Below are positions 26,216-37,994 of a DNA stretch of 64,000 bases, in pieces. The notes under the pieces are model-generated. The model was not told the origin of the DNA. It ran no database searches and worked only from the letters and a program-made list of their open reading frames with translations. Positions within the stretch are counted from its first letter, which is position 1. Each line of letters begins with the position of its first letter. Source of the stretch: Episyrphus balteatus (Eukaryota; Arthropoda; Insecta; Diptera; Syrphidae); assembly GCF_945859705.1 (NCBI RefSeq), contig NC_079136.1:54326094-54390093 (forward strand). Direction: 5' to 3'. A program made the translations under genes and the position numbers.

Positions 26216-27728
26216 AAAAATAAACGTTACTGTTGCTTAGCGCTAATTTGATTTTTATAAGGTTATTTTTGATAAATTTTGTGTTGTTTCTTGAAGAAAT
26301 TATTCAAAAGTAATGTTTTTATATTATTCTTATTATGTTCATACAATTTTAATTTTAAGAAATTGTTTTAAAAGGTTTGTTTTGCGGTTCGGGAAAGGTG
26401 CAAATGATGTATTTCGTGTGACTGGCGTACTAACTTATTCTATTTTCACATATTTTTGTTAGGGCCTCTTTTTTTATAAAAATCCTCTTTTTGGCCTCTT
26501 TTTGAAAATCTACGAAGGTAGCCCTGATTGACAAGGTTAAACTCAGTCGCTTTAAAATATTATCCAGTATAGAATTTTTGTTTTCTTTTGTCAATCAGCT
26601 TTAAAAGTTAATACGGTTCATCATTTTCTATTAAATTGGCTTTTAAAACAAAAACATACCTTTAATCTATATACAAAACCAAATACCACAAACATGTCAT
26701 TAATTTAATGACATAACTAAACAATAGACTGATTTTTGAATTCACCCCCGTCATCACTAGCATTTTTGTCTGCCAAAAAAAAAAAAATGTTATGCTTTGC
26801 TGCACTTTAAAAGATTAAATACTGCATTGCAATGCATTACGTAAATTTATTTGCAATTGAAAGCTTGTTTGTTTTTTTTTTTCAAAACCAAATTCCATAA
26901 TTGAAATTAAAATAAAATTTATTTAATCTATTAAAAACTGGTGTGCATTTTGTTTAGCAACACCAAAACAACCACCAAGAGTGTTTGATGTCAACCACAA
27001 TTACCGTCATTATCTGAAGGGTTGTTTAAGAGTATATAGATTTATGTATGCATTTGCAATACTCTTTATGACACTACTTTTGTTTTATAAATAATCAAGT
27101 ATAGATAATAATGATGATGATATGGGAATGTCAAACTAAGCTCGTAATCAAATAATTATTTTGCGGTCAATTTAAGGCAAATCGATCCTAGAATTTAATA
27201 TTTTTAAAACTTGATATAGAAACACAATTTCTATGGGATATCATCTTTAGAAGGTTTTAATATACCTAAATACAAAAAAAAACATTGAAACTTGAAAGTG
27301 ATAAATAAAATCAAGAATAATTTTATCATACAAAAAAACATTTTAAAAAACTGAACTTGACGATAACTTCGCTTCTGTAAATAAACCATAAACTATTGTC
27401 ATAAATCTTAAATTGAACAATCAATACCAGGTGAATCATATGGAGGTCAATGCCATTTTCGTTGTACTACCTCAGGCTAACAGTCTGCATGTCGGGACAG
27501 CCCAAGGCGTAGGTACAACTTTGAATTTAAATGAAGCTATAAGCTTCTTTTTCTGTCTCCAAATAAACAAAACATTATTGAATGATAAAACCAGTGTCTG
27601 CTTAGTGATAAAGTATAAAAATTGATTGGAATTAATTTTCCGTATCCGTATAAAAGTGAGTGAAAAAAAACATACAGTACTGTGCTGAATTTTTCAAATA
27701 TAATTTGAAACCATAATATCAAGAACAT
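26216..27728. other. Non-coding; GGCCTCTTTTT phrase duplicated
   Basis: GCCTCTTTTT occurs twice within 40 bases at 26464-26505, followed by GAAGGTAGCCCTGAT; probably a fragment of a dispersed repeat. The rest is featureless. Confidence 0.4.
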
Positions 27729-28315
27729 AAAATGCACGACTTATGGTAAAAGTTACTCTAATGTTAAAGCTTCTTATTAAACAAAATTAGGAAAATTTGA
27801 TATTTTTGAGGAATTTCATAAGTATAGTGAAAAAAAATCTGTTTTTGTAATGTACAAATACAAAACACCATTTTAAATGATCTTTCACACAAAACCAAGT
27901 ATGCCTTTTGATTTCACGTATAAAAAAGAATTTTTAGAAAACAAATTTCGAAAATCGTTAGAGCCGTTTTTTTAAAATAAATTTTTTATGTACCTATAAA
28001 AATTTTCTTACATTTTTCAAAAAAAAATTCTTTTCCACAAAAAAAAAAAAGAAATTTTTAAATTTTGCATCAACCCGTGTCAAAAAATTTCGTTGAAATC
28101 GGGTTTATCTTGCACGAGATATTCAGAAATAAAAAAAACCGTTCTAAGGTATAGCAGGTATAGGTACCGTTAATAAATGTACAAAAAATATTTTTTTTTA
28201 ATTTCAAAAATTTTTTGAGTGTAATGTAGGTACACCACATAGGTAATAGCCACTATGTGTACACTACACACAAAAATTTTAATCAAAATCGTTTGAGCTG
28301 TTTTTGAAAAAAATA
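27729..28315 (+). repeat. GCACGACTGG interspersed repeat, copy 2 (3'-truncated)
   Basis: Begins AAAATGCACGACTTATGGTAAAAG and runs through AATCGTTAGAGCCGTTTT and GAGATATTCAGAAAT to GTTTGAGCTGTTTTTGAAAA, where copy 3 starts directly. Confidence 0.65.
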
Positions 28316-29061
28316 AAATGCACGACTGGAGCCGCACGTACTTGCTCTTATGGTAAAAGTAGCTTTTATGTCAAAGCTTTTTAAGAAAAATATTTTCAAT
28401 TAGGTAGTCAAATTTGATTTTTTAACTATTTTCATAAGAAATGCAAAAATATGTACATTTTTTGCATGGTATTTCTTACGCTATTAGCTATAATAAAATC
28501 ACTTAAAGCATTATATATGTCAGATTTAGTCTAAGTAAATCGTTAGACCCGTTTTCGAGAAAATTATAATCAACTTATTAACGATGTACGGGAAGAGCCG
28601 ACATCCGCAATTAAAAAAAAAAGTTAGTGTCATATTTTCACTATCCGCATTTTTTGAGAAAAACTAAAAACGCAGTTATGTTAGAACTACGTACAGCATT
28701 ACGTGTGTTAAATTTAATCAAAATCGTTAGAGCCGTTTTCGAGAAATTTGCAATAACTCGAAAATTTTGTATGGGAGGTATATGTTCTAAGCGAGATATT
28801 AAAAAACAAAAAAAAACCAACCTTGGAAATTACGAAAAAATCATCTGTACCAAATTTCAAGAAAATCCGTCCACCCGTTTAGCCTGCAGCTTCATGTACA
28901 GCTTTTTTTGACGACGCACCGACGCACCGACGCACAGACCGACGGACGTCATGACGAAAACTACTTTTTCGGACTTCTCCATCATCGTAATGTTAGTTTT
29001 GATTAAAACCTCGAATTATTTTTTTGACACGAAACCAATACTTGCCCTATTGAGCAAGTAA
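28316..29061 (+). repeat. GCACGACTGG interspersed repeat, copy 3 (near full length)
   Basis: About 746 bp. It has AAAATGCACGACTGGAGCCG, ACTTGCTC (28340-28347), several CGTTAGA[CG]CCGTTTTCGAGAAA phrases, AAAATCCGTCCACCCGTTTA, GACGCACCGACGCAC and CTTGCCC...GAGCAAGT (29052-29059). A frame at 28627-28911 is an accident of the repeat. Confidence 0.75.
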
Positions 29062-29764
29062 AAAATTAACTTTTCTATTTTCTAGTATATTGTTTGTTTT
29101 CTATCAGGTTTCTTTAAATTCCACAAAATAACCCTTCTAATATCCATTGGCGTTTAAAAATAATATCATATAAGCGGGATAGGTAAGGTCAGAATTTGAA
29201 AATTCGATTGATCTTTTATTCTCAAAAGCATATTGATAGATGCCAATTACGTTAATTACAAAAAAGTTAAGCCAAGTTTTCATAAAGAAACTTGTTTTAC
29301 AGATATAGTTGCCTCCTGACCAAAGACCACGGTAGCACCCAGCCAAGTTTTCTAGAAAGTTTGCACTACACCCTTATTTACTGGTAAAAACACAGATCTC
29401 ATTTGCTAATCCACTCTTAGTTGTATACCAAAGAAGTCAGAATCCTCAAACTCGTTTACTGATCTAGTCTAAAGTTTAATTCCTAAAGTTCCTGAAATAT
29501 AGACCTACAAAAATCACAAAAACCTTAACTGACTCATTCATTCACTGCTCTAAAAAGCATAGGAAACTTAAACTTGAGATTTTCTTTAAATTAAAGCTAG
29601 AATAAAAGTGTATCAAAAAAATTTGTTTTCATTTTTTTTAGGTGCCTACAATTCATTTATCAATAAATAAAGTTAGCTTGAAACCTTTGGAATTTTTGCA
29701 TATGTATGTACGTCTTAATTTGTAAATCTTAAGAACTGTCGCCTTAAAATATTTAAAGAAATTT

Positions 29765-30066
29765 GGTTGATATTCGGGAAAAGCCGACATGGTGGAAAAA
29801 ATTTTTGTTCAACGAAAAATTTGTTTTTGTTATTTTTTAACTTGAATGAGAAAAACCAAAACTGTAGTTATATTGCAATTGCATTAAATATTTTGTGTGC
29901 GAAGTTTGATCAAAATCGTAAGAGCCGTTTTAGAAAAAATTGCAAAAACTTGAAAATAATATATCTAAGTGAGATATAAAAAAAAAAAAACAAAAAAAAA
30001 AAGAAACTTTCAGAACTCTATAAAATCATCTGTACCAAATTTGAAGAAAATCCGTCCACTTTTTTG
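29765..30066 (+). repeat. GCACGACTGG interspersed repeat, partial copy 4
   Basis: Matches the second half of copy 3 (AAAGCCGACAT, GATCAAAATCGTAAGAGCCGTTTT, CTGTACCAAATTTGAAGAAA...TCCGTCCAC). It ends about 420 bp before the TATA box of the secreted-protein gene. Confidence 0.65.
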
Positions 30067-30488
30067 TCAGCAGATGAATTAATCAATTTTAACTTTTGTG
30101 CGCAATCAGCAGCTTCCATCAGCTGATGAAGTTAAAAATGTTTAACTTTTGACGGAAAAAAAACAGTGACGGCTCTAATTTTAACTAATTTTAATCTTAT
30201 TTTTCTTTGTTGTTGTCAAACAAATGCGTCAGAAACGACTGCGTGTAGTTCCGAAATATAACTTTATCTTATTCATTTAACATCAATATCATATTTCATC
30301 ATAAAAATAAGATTTTGAGTAAATATTGATAAACGAAATGAAGGTTTCAGAAAGTTTAAAAACTAAAATAAAACACCAGAGTAATTAAGGCTTCCGTAAA
30401 AATAAACTGTTTAAATATTAGCAGATCTATGTTTTCCTGTTATTAAATATGGTTAAAGATAAAGTTTGAATACCACAAAAAATGCCTC

Positions 30489-30496
30489 TATAAAAG
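30489..30496 (+). promoter_or_regulatory. TATA box of the secreted-protein gene
   Basis: TATAAAAG lies 57 bases before the last base of the 5' leader. An arthropod-like initiator, ACAGTT, sits at 30521-30526, about 32 bases downstream, which is the expected spacing. This implies a leader of only about 30 nt before the ATG. Read by eye; transcription start not proven. Confidence 0.65.
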
Positions 30497-30552
30497 ACAA
30501 AATCTTGATTAGACTAAAAAACAGTTTAGTTTATTCGCTGGTGTTAAAAACA

Positions 30553-31839
30553 ATGGTACTGAAAAAAAGTTTTATTTTCGTCAGTATCTCTGTTGTTATT
30601 CTTCTAATTGCTGAACTATCAAATGGAAGTCAACAAGCCATTCAAGAAATGGTCGAAAATTTTGAAAGTCGAATTTCCAACAATGATTACCGAATTAGAC
30701 ACAAAGCTGCCTTTGATACAATCGACACAATAAACAACGAAGCAAATGCAGCTTATCGCAGAGTTCGCAATTCCAACGAGCAAACTGCTATAAATCAATC
30801 TCGAATTGGATATATAAATTCTGTTAAATGCATAGCAGTCGCTGGAGATGAAGCTTACAATGCAAATCAAGAAGTTGGAGAATTATTTAATTCAGAAATT
30901 GCTAAACAAAAAGTTATAACAGGTAATATTGCTGCCAAACAAGGTGTTTTAATTGCTGATGAAGCATCTTATCGAATGCTTGGAGCTGCAACAAGAAGTG
31001 CTGGCAGCTATACCACACAGCCACTTAAAGAGAGTATAAAATACGTTATATTAGCTGGACAAGCTGCCAAATCAGGTCTGGATGAATTAAAAGAATTAGC
31101 AATAATTGGAATTGAAAATGGCGGACCAGCGAAAAATCAAAGTCTAAAAGCTTCCACCGAGGCAATTGAAGCAACAGGATCAGTGTTTTATAACAATTTA
31201 TTGATATCGGCAAAAATTGCATTCGGAGGTATTGATAGATCTAGAACAGCTAACCCAGAGGATTTGTCTTCAGAAACTAACGCTGCTAATAACAGTCCAG
31301 AGACTTTAGCGGAGATAGATTTGGTCAAAAATCTTGCTGAATCCACTAAAAGAACAATGGGTCAAGGTTCTTCCAGAAATGCAGTCGATGTAGTTAAAAA
31401 TGGAGTTATTGCTGCTATAAAAGGTACTGCTGCAGCTATACAAAAACCACAGGAGGTCCTAAAATCAGCTTGTGTAGCAAATAGTCAAGATTTATATGAA
31501 GAATTAATCGAAAAGGCTATCAAAGATGGTAAAAATGATATTGCCCATGCAGCTGCTAATGCAATACAAAGCATTATAATAGCTGGAAATATGGTTGAAG
31601 ATGACGGAATTCAAGACAATCTTGAAAGAGCAGTTTCTGCAGTTGAAGATGGTTGTTCTTCAGCATTTAAATCACTAGAAATAGCTTTATTTTTTGCTTT
31701 AAATGGTCTGGAAAATGGAGAAACTGCAAAGCAAACAGGATTTACAGTAGCTGTGGATGCTGTATTAACATCTGCTTTTGCAGCTTATACACGATTTGTA
31801 GCAGCTGCAAATAACGCATTTAATGTTTTGAAATCTTAG
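30553..31839 (+). CDS. Intronless secreted alanine-rich helical protein, 428 aa, family unknown
   Basis: The only long open frame in the window. The frame stays open 29 codons upstream of the first ATG, but that stretch has no earlier ATG and overlaps the TATA box, so the start is placed at 30553. Residues 1 to about 25 form a signal peptide: two lysines, a hydrophobic run FIFVSISVVILLIAEL, then a likely cut after SNG. No second membrane segment follows, so secretion is inferred. The mature protein is rich in Ala, Asn, Glu and Lys and should be almost all alpha-helical. It has only three cysteines (93, 307, 368) and several NxS sites. Residues 158-224 align without gaps to 357-423 (L...L.E, IENG/LENG, AK, Y, AF), pointing to two homologous lobes. 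No catalytic motif or known domain is recognised; silk-like, salivary-secretion or hemolymph roles are guesses. Coding composition is less AT-rich than its surroundings. The gene is intact, with promoter and poly(A) signals close by. Confidence 0.85.
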   Translation: MVLKKSFIFVSISVVILLIAELSNGSQQAIQEMVENFESRISNNDYRIRHKAAFDTIDTINNEANAAYRRVRNSNEQTAINQSRIGYINSVKCIAVAGDEAYNANQEVGELFNSEIAKQKVITGNIAAKQGVLIADEASYRMLGAATRSAGSYTTQPLKESIKYVILAGQAAKSGLDELKELAIIGIENGGPAKNQSLKASTEAIEATGSVFYNNLLISAKIAFGGIDRSRTANPEDLSSETNAANNSPETLAEIDLVKNLAESTKRTMGQGSSRNAVDVVKNGVIAAIKGTAAAIQKPQEVLKSACVANSQDLYEELIEKAIKDGKNDIAHAAANAIQSIIIAGNMVEDDGIQDNLERAVSAVEDGCSSAFKSLEIALFFALNGLENGETAKQTGFTVAVDAVLTSAFAAYTRFVAAANNAFNVLKS

Positions 31840-31916
31840 TTTGCCTGTTTTTTAAGTTATCAATTTATAATAGCTTTTGAAAAGTCTACTGAAAATGCTT
31901 TATATTCTTAAAAAAT

Positions 31917-31937
31917 AATAAAAAAAAAATAAATAAA
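31917..31937 (+). terminator. Cluster of AATAAA poly(A) signals
   Basis: Overlapping AATAAA hexamers at 31917, 31928 and 31932 follow the stop codon of the secreted-protein gene by about 80-95 bases, giving a short 3' UTR. The region is A-rich, so single hexamers could be chance, but position and clustering fit. Confidence 0.6.
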
Positions 31938-31959
31938 TGGAAAAACATGTATAATTGCA

Positions 31960-34900
31960 ATATTTTGTATTAATTTTTCAAGATTTGATGTTCTTAAGGT
32001 CTTAAAAACCTTTTATCCTCAAAAATAAATAATATTTAGACGGAATTTAATGAACCTCTTACTGTCTTTTTCGTCTGATACCATTTTCCTGCTTATTTCA
32101 CTAACACAAACAAGACAACATTATGATTCACTCCTAAAATTATGCAATAAATTGTTCTATTTTTAATATTTAAATTACGACTATTAGTTTCCAGGCTACA
32201 AGTAGGGACCTCCCCAATCTCATACCCATTATCATAGGTTTACCTACAATCTTTTTGCATCATAACATGCAAACCCATTATACTTAATACCATTATACTT
32301 AAAAACTATAACCAGGTGTCCATTAACCTAAGCTCCTCTTTTTAATGTATAAGTTCATTACACTGGCTATTTTCTACTGTTGCCATCTGTTCTGATGTAA
32401 CAATATTTCATTATCATTAAACCGCATCACGTTCCTCCTATCATAGACAACACTATGGTCTGTCTCTCCTTAAAAGGTATATAAACTTCCAGATAAGTTA
32501 CATCATTAAAAATACCTCCCATAACAATCTGGTGACCTTTTAATAAAATTAAATTTTTAAAATTAATTGTTTCAAATTGACCGTTGCCGTTGGTTGGTTG
32601 TTGGCTTGACTTGATGATGTCGTTTATATTGTTTTTAAGTTTTCCATTAATTGTTTTGTAATTGAATGGAAGTATATCGTAAAGTTGAATTTATTGACTC
32701 TAAATCATTTTAATGACGGAACACACGAACGGTGAAAGAAAAGAGAGTCAAATTATATAGCACGCATAATTTTATTCCAATCACATTATATTAAAAAAAA
32801 ATACTTTTTTTGTTCTTCGATAGTAAAATCAAATAATATGGTCATTGTTAATACTTTTTCGGAGTCATGTCATGAGTAATGAAGTAGGTAGGTATAGTGC
32901 TGTGAAAAAAAAAAAAATTATGAAAATTAAATTTGTCGATTAGTATTAGTATATGCCACCCATATTTATACATAAAAAGAAGTTTATACAAATAACCATT
33001 ACTACTTTGGTAATTTCAAACTTTTCAATAGGTATATTAACAGTTGTTGGGTGTTTTCTAAGTAAAAGACTAAGGATTTTAATACATAGATTATTGAATC
33101 CACGAAGAGGTTGCTTAGAATATGAAAGCTTTTATGTAAAGATTTATAAAAGAATATTTTAAATTTAATAACATAAGAAATTTAATAAAATTACAAGAAA
33201 GTCTGTATAAATATTTAACAGCCAAAGAAGAACCAAAGATCTTACAACAAAGATTTAAAAAAAATTGGAGCCGTTTTTTTAAAGTTTTTTATACCTTTTT
33301 TCATAAAATTAAAAAGAAAAACGAAAAATAAAAACACGATTTCAAGAAAATTCATAAGTACCTACCTAACTTTCAAGAACTTAATTTTTCATCCAAAAAA
33401 ATTATTTTTTTTTAAGGGCCAATTTTTCAATGGTCAGATATCTATTTTCTTGTATATTGACTTTATTCATTTGATAGTCTAGCTGATGATTAAAAAATCG
33501 GAAAAATTAAATAAACTAGCGGAAAAAATTAAGTAATCAAAACAAAGATTCCAAATTTTTTGTGATTTTTCAAGTGACTGTATTTCTCTTAAAAATGGTT
33601 GTACTTAAATTTTTAAAAGAGGATTTTAAAGCTCTAACTTTATAGTTTTGAAAACTTACAATTATTTTCCAACTTAACCATTACCTATTTGAATCACATA
33701 ACTTGTTCAATTTTCTTTCTTTTATAGTTCGATATGAACATTTTGTAGCTTTTGGGATAATCAGCCGCCAGGATGGAAATATCGAGAAAACCAATCATGT
33801 TGATTCTGTCTATTAAAGTTCAATAATATGTAAAGCTTTGAATCAGTCCATGAAGTCGTGTTATTCGAAAACTTCTAAAAAAAAATAAGAGATTACAATT
33901 TTGACAAATGACATTTATCGTTTTTTTTTTTTTGCACTTTTTAATGCATTTCTATTGTTTAAACTGTCATATAAATCATCAAATTTCTTTTAAATGTTTC
34001 ACTATCAATTTCTTGGAATTTTTTAAAAATTTGATTTACCCAAGAGCTTTCGGATAACTTTGCAGACGGATACCAAATTTCCTATAAATCAGCTTTGAAA
34101 CAAATCAATTTCGGTGATTTTCCATGATTTTGTTTCATTCTTGGAAATTCTTTTTAATACTTTCACCCTTTTTCCAATTTTTAAATTTCTTTTCGTGGAA
34201 AAACGTTCAATATGTACTTTCACCTTTTTTCCACCAATTTTTTCATTTCCTATTTATGTGATTTATATGAAAAAAAAAAAAAAAAAAAACAAATATCCAA
34301 TAACAAGGTCACAAAATTTATTTTTATAGTCAATGCCTTTTTGAGCAATGATTTTGTTCTTATTTTTCTTGTCTTTTTTTTTTTATGTATAAAAATGCTA
34401 TAGAAAATTACACCAACTCTGGCATTAAAAATTGAAGACGAAAAAAAATAAAAAAAAAAAACCTTAAATTTACCATCATCAGACAGCTGAAACAAGTGAA
34501 AGGGTAAACCCAAACAACCTCAACAATTTTCCACTTGAATGGGTAGGTTTTTTTTTTCTACCCCAAAAAAATCAGTTAAAAAGAAAGAAAGTACAGAATC
34601 GATGCATGAGGAGGAGTATCTTTGTGTGTGCTTGTAAGTTCTTTTTTACTTTAAGCCTGTCCTACTTTTCGGTTGATTAAATTAAGGTTGAGACGAGTTG
34701 GCAGAGAAGTATCTTTCTTCTTTTTCTTCAATGTGTGTGAGGCGGTGTTATACATTGCAAGTAATATTGAAATTATGCTTTCAGATAATTCGAAAAAGTT
34801 CGTGTTTCTTATTTAATTTTATACAATTCTAGTAAAAGCAATATGGAGAATGGAAGCACAAAGCTATATGCCGGTATACATATATCTTCTTTATATTGAA

Positions 34901-35049
34901 ATTGATGTCGTGGTGACGTGAAAATGTATTTTGTTTTTTTTACCAACAATGTCGTCAAATTATTTTATTTTACTATCAACGGTGTTAATGGGAAGATAAA
35001 AATTTAATGTTGGAAACAGTTCAATTTTTTGTCAGTTCAATTTTTGTCA
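31960..35049. other. Non-coding downstream of the secreted-protein gene
   Basis: AT-rich, with poly-A at 34270-34289 and a GGAGCCGTTTTTTTAAAG fragment near 33268 that belongs to the GCACGACTGG family. No second gene is seen. Confidence 0.4.
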
Positions 35050-36430
35050 GCAATAAATTAATAAAATTTTTTTTAGGACCAAAACTAACGGTACCTGCCA
35101 TATAACGCAAATAGAAAAGTAATTTATTTTTCAAAAACTGCTCTTAACGATTTTCATTAAATTTTTTGAAATAAAAAAAAAATTTAGGTACCTCACACAG
35201 AACCGTTTTTTCTGGTTTCTGAATATCTCTTACAATAGTGGAGTTACTAAAGCTAAAAAAATGGCAATATTAGGGAACCGAACAGCTCTGATTTTGATGA
35301 TCTTTTTATTCAAACGTCTGTAATTAAAAATACTTAAAAGTCTATAGATTAAAAATTGCCGCTGTTGCCGTTTTGATTTTTTTTAAATATAAAGTTATTT
35401 TTTCTTAATTAAATAGCCCTTGTTGTTGAAAGTTAAATAGCAAAAGTTTATAGTTTTAATTTGCCAAAGTCTTTGAGAAAATCAATTATTTCAATGCAAA
35501 AAAATCCAATTATTTTTTTTTTTTCAAAACTTACTTTTTCCTCTTCAAAATTCAAATGGTAATATATTTATTTATTTTTAAAATAAATTCATATTTTACT
35601 ACGAAAAAGTTTGAAAAAAGTCATTTAAAAATGTTTAATAACGTTTTTTTTTCCAAAATTCTGGATTAAGGACCATTCTTTCAAAAACTCGTGATTAAAT
35701 TTAGTGGATTGCATTTATCGCTTAAACTATGGAAGATTGTCTTTTACTCCCATATATATTTTTATTCCTTAAATTATCTAAAAAATCTTTTGGTATAATT
35801 TATTTTATGAAATCTAAGCAAAAAAATGGTTTTGTTAAAAAAATTTAATTTTAATTTTAAAAAACAATACGCCAATATCGGCAATTTTTAACCTATAGAC
35901 CTTAAAGTATTTTTAATAATTATTGACGTGTAAAAAAAAAGAGCTGTTCGGCAGGGTTCCCTAATAATTTGATTTAGTTACTCCACTAGAATATTAACTT
36001 TCAATGAAAATTTTCATACAGAAGCTTTTAAATAATAGTAATATACTTAAATTTTAGAAAATTTTCAAACAACACATTTTTGAGTTTTTTAAAAAAATAT
36101 TTCAATTTTTTTTTTTTGAAAAATCAATTTTTTTAAAAAAGTGTTAGTGAAATATATAGAAATTTCGTTTCTATGTGTTAAATGGTATACCAACATTTTT
36201 TTTTTTGAAAAATGTTAGAAAAAGGAAGGTCTACAAAAATATTTTTTTTTTAAAACGGCTCTAACAATTTTTATTTTTGTTTCTTAAAACTCCTTTTCAT
36301 GCAAGAAATAAGAGTGCATACTTTGTTTTGTGATCAAAACCATTAAAAACCGTGTTTTATTTATTATAAAATAGATGCTCGTATATTGTATACTTTTATC
36401 ATAAGAGCAAGTAGATACGTGCATTTTATT
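35050..36430 (-). repeat. GCACGACTGG interspersed repeat, copy 5 (reverse, interrupted)
   Basis: Minus orientation: starts near 36430 (AAAATGCACG), with ACTTGCTCTTATG next to it, and runs to ACGGTACC-type sequence near 35090. It is split by the element at 35238-35986; joining the flanks gives continuous family sequence (GAAAGTTAATATTC, TA, TTGTAAGAGATATTCAGAAA). Confidence 0.7.
35238..35986. mobile_element. Long-TIR TA-flanked element, GTGGAGTTACT termini
   Basis: GTGGAGTTACTAAA at the left and AGTTACTCCAC at the right, with TA on both sides (35236-35237, 35987-35988). Imperfect arms of about 140-150 bp include TTAGGGAACC, GAACAGCTCT and AAAAATTGCCG. Insertion inside copy 5 of the interspersed repeat confirms both edges. 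749 bp, no transposase. Confidence 0.85.
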
Positions 36431-37994
36431 GTTGTTCAATTTTGAAAGTTTATAATTTGGCAACAGTGATCTATTGCCTTTGCTCACATTATTATAAACG
36501 AGTAAAATAAGCTTCCAAATTACTAATTTATTTCATAGGATCAATAGAACCAGGTAAAATTAGAGTTTTGAAAGTTTATTTAAGCCTACTAACTATATCC
36601 CTTGATTACTGCCGCTAAAATTAGAACAAACATGTAGATATTTTATTGAATTAGCCTTCTCTCTATATTTGCATTTATTTTAATATTTCTGGCAATAAGA
36701 TTTAGGTAGTTGTTGCAGATTTAAATAGTTATATTTTTTGGTTCAAAAGCACGATTGGCGCCCGCCAGCCTAAGTTACCGTGTTAGTTTTACTGAATAAC
36801 TAACCAATCTAGGCCAAATAAAACGTTTTAGGTCGTCGATGCGATGCCGATCAAAAAATTGTAATGGCAAAACTCATTAAATGAAACAACACTAGGCATG
36901 GCAAAGACTACAATGCCACACACATACCTTCTAGCCGCTCCATTTCGCACCCACACTCCCAGTATTCCAGTTTTCGAAATTGGGTTTAAACGTAGATGAG
37001 CGTGAAAACTGAATTATCCTTTTGCCATAACTCAATTGATTGGTGATGCTGGATTCTGGGGATGCTGGATCATGGTCTCGGTAGGTTGTCGTTGTCGTGA
37101 TGTTGGTCACAACACCCAGACAGACTGTGTGTTGAATGGTGTGATGGTGCTGCTGCTGCTAGTGGTGGTGGTTTGTTGCGCATTGCAAAAGGATCAAAAC
37201 GAAAACGGTGATTATAGTTTATTTGTGCACGAATGCACAATTGCACTCATATCCCCTTGTATATATTCTGATGGCAACCAGCAGGATATGGCGCTGAAGG
37301 ATATATCGGGCAATTGGAACTTGCCATTTATTCGTAAAATCGAAAAATTTACCGCACTACATAACATAGCATAGTACTGCGCTGGAAGATATACCTACTC
37401 CCATTTTCGCCAAACGTTTTGTATAGATGGGCTTCTATATTTGGCTAACGGGATATGCACACAGACACACGTATGCACTACAGAACCGTGGTCACAGGAT
37501 ATTATACCGTCGGCTGGCTACCGTCGTTGTCGACGGTCGAAAGTGGTTAAATTACCCGGATTTGCCATGAATTCGCTAATAAACTATGGATTTTGAATGG
37601 GAAATATATGTACTATGCAAGAGAGTATAGTACGATTTTGTCAGAGATATTCGATTTAAACTAAGCTAAAGAATGAGTGTATATACGAGATATATGTAGG
37701 TTAGAGCTTAATTAAGTTTCAAACATTCATAACGGTCAATTTGAGAAACATAATCTGGTTATATCGTTCAGTCTTTTAGGTCAACATTGCGGGTTTCTGA
37801 AGTACAAATTTAAAACGGTATATCCTGGACAAACATTATACACTTTTTTAAGTAAGCACAATTAACTTTAATGTGATTTTATTAATCCGTACAATATTCT
37901 CCAAAAAGGATCTAAAAAGGTTTTAGCATTATACTTCAAGCAAAATACCTTATGATTTCTAGAAAGTTACGAGCTTTAAATTAGAACAGAAAAA
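36431..37994. other. Non-coding, partly balanced composition
   Basis: 36740-37600 is less AT-rich and has CTGCTGCTG and GTGGTGGTG runs. A 112-codon frame at 37036 is Cys/Val-rich low complexity and is not taken as a gene. Confidence 0.4.

Noticed and set aside
28627..28911. 94-codon frame
   Set aside because: Entirely within the GCACGACTGG interspersed repeat and not kept in other copies.
30466..30552. Longer N terminus for the secreted protein
   Set aside because: The upstream codons begin with TTG, overlap the TATA box and would bury the signal peptide.
37036..37374. 112-codon frame with a Val/Leu-rich hydrophobic run
   Set aside because: The run comes from GTGGTGGTG/CTGCTGCTG repeats; no domain, promoter or matching splice sites.
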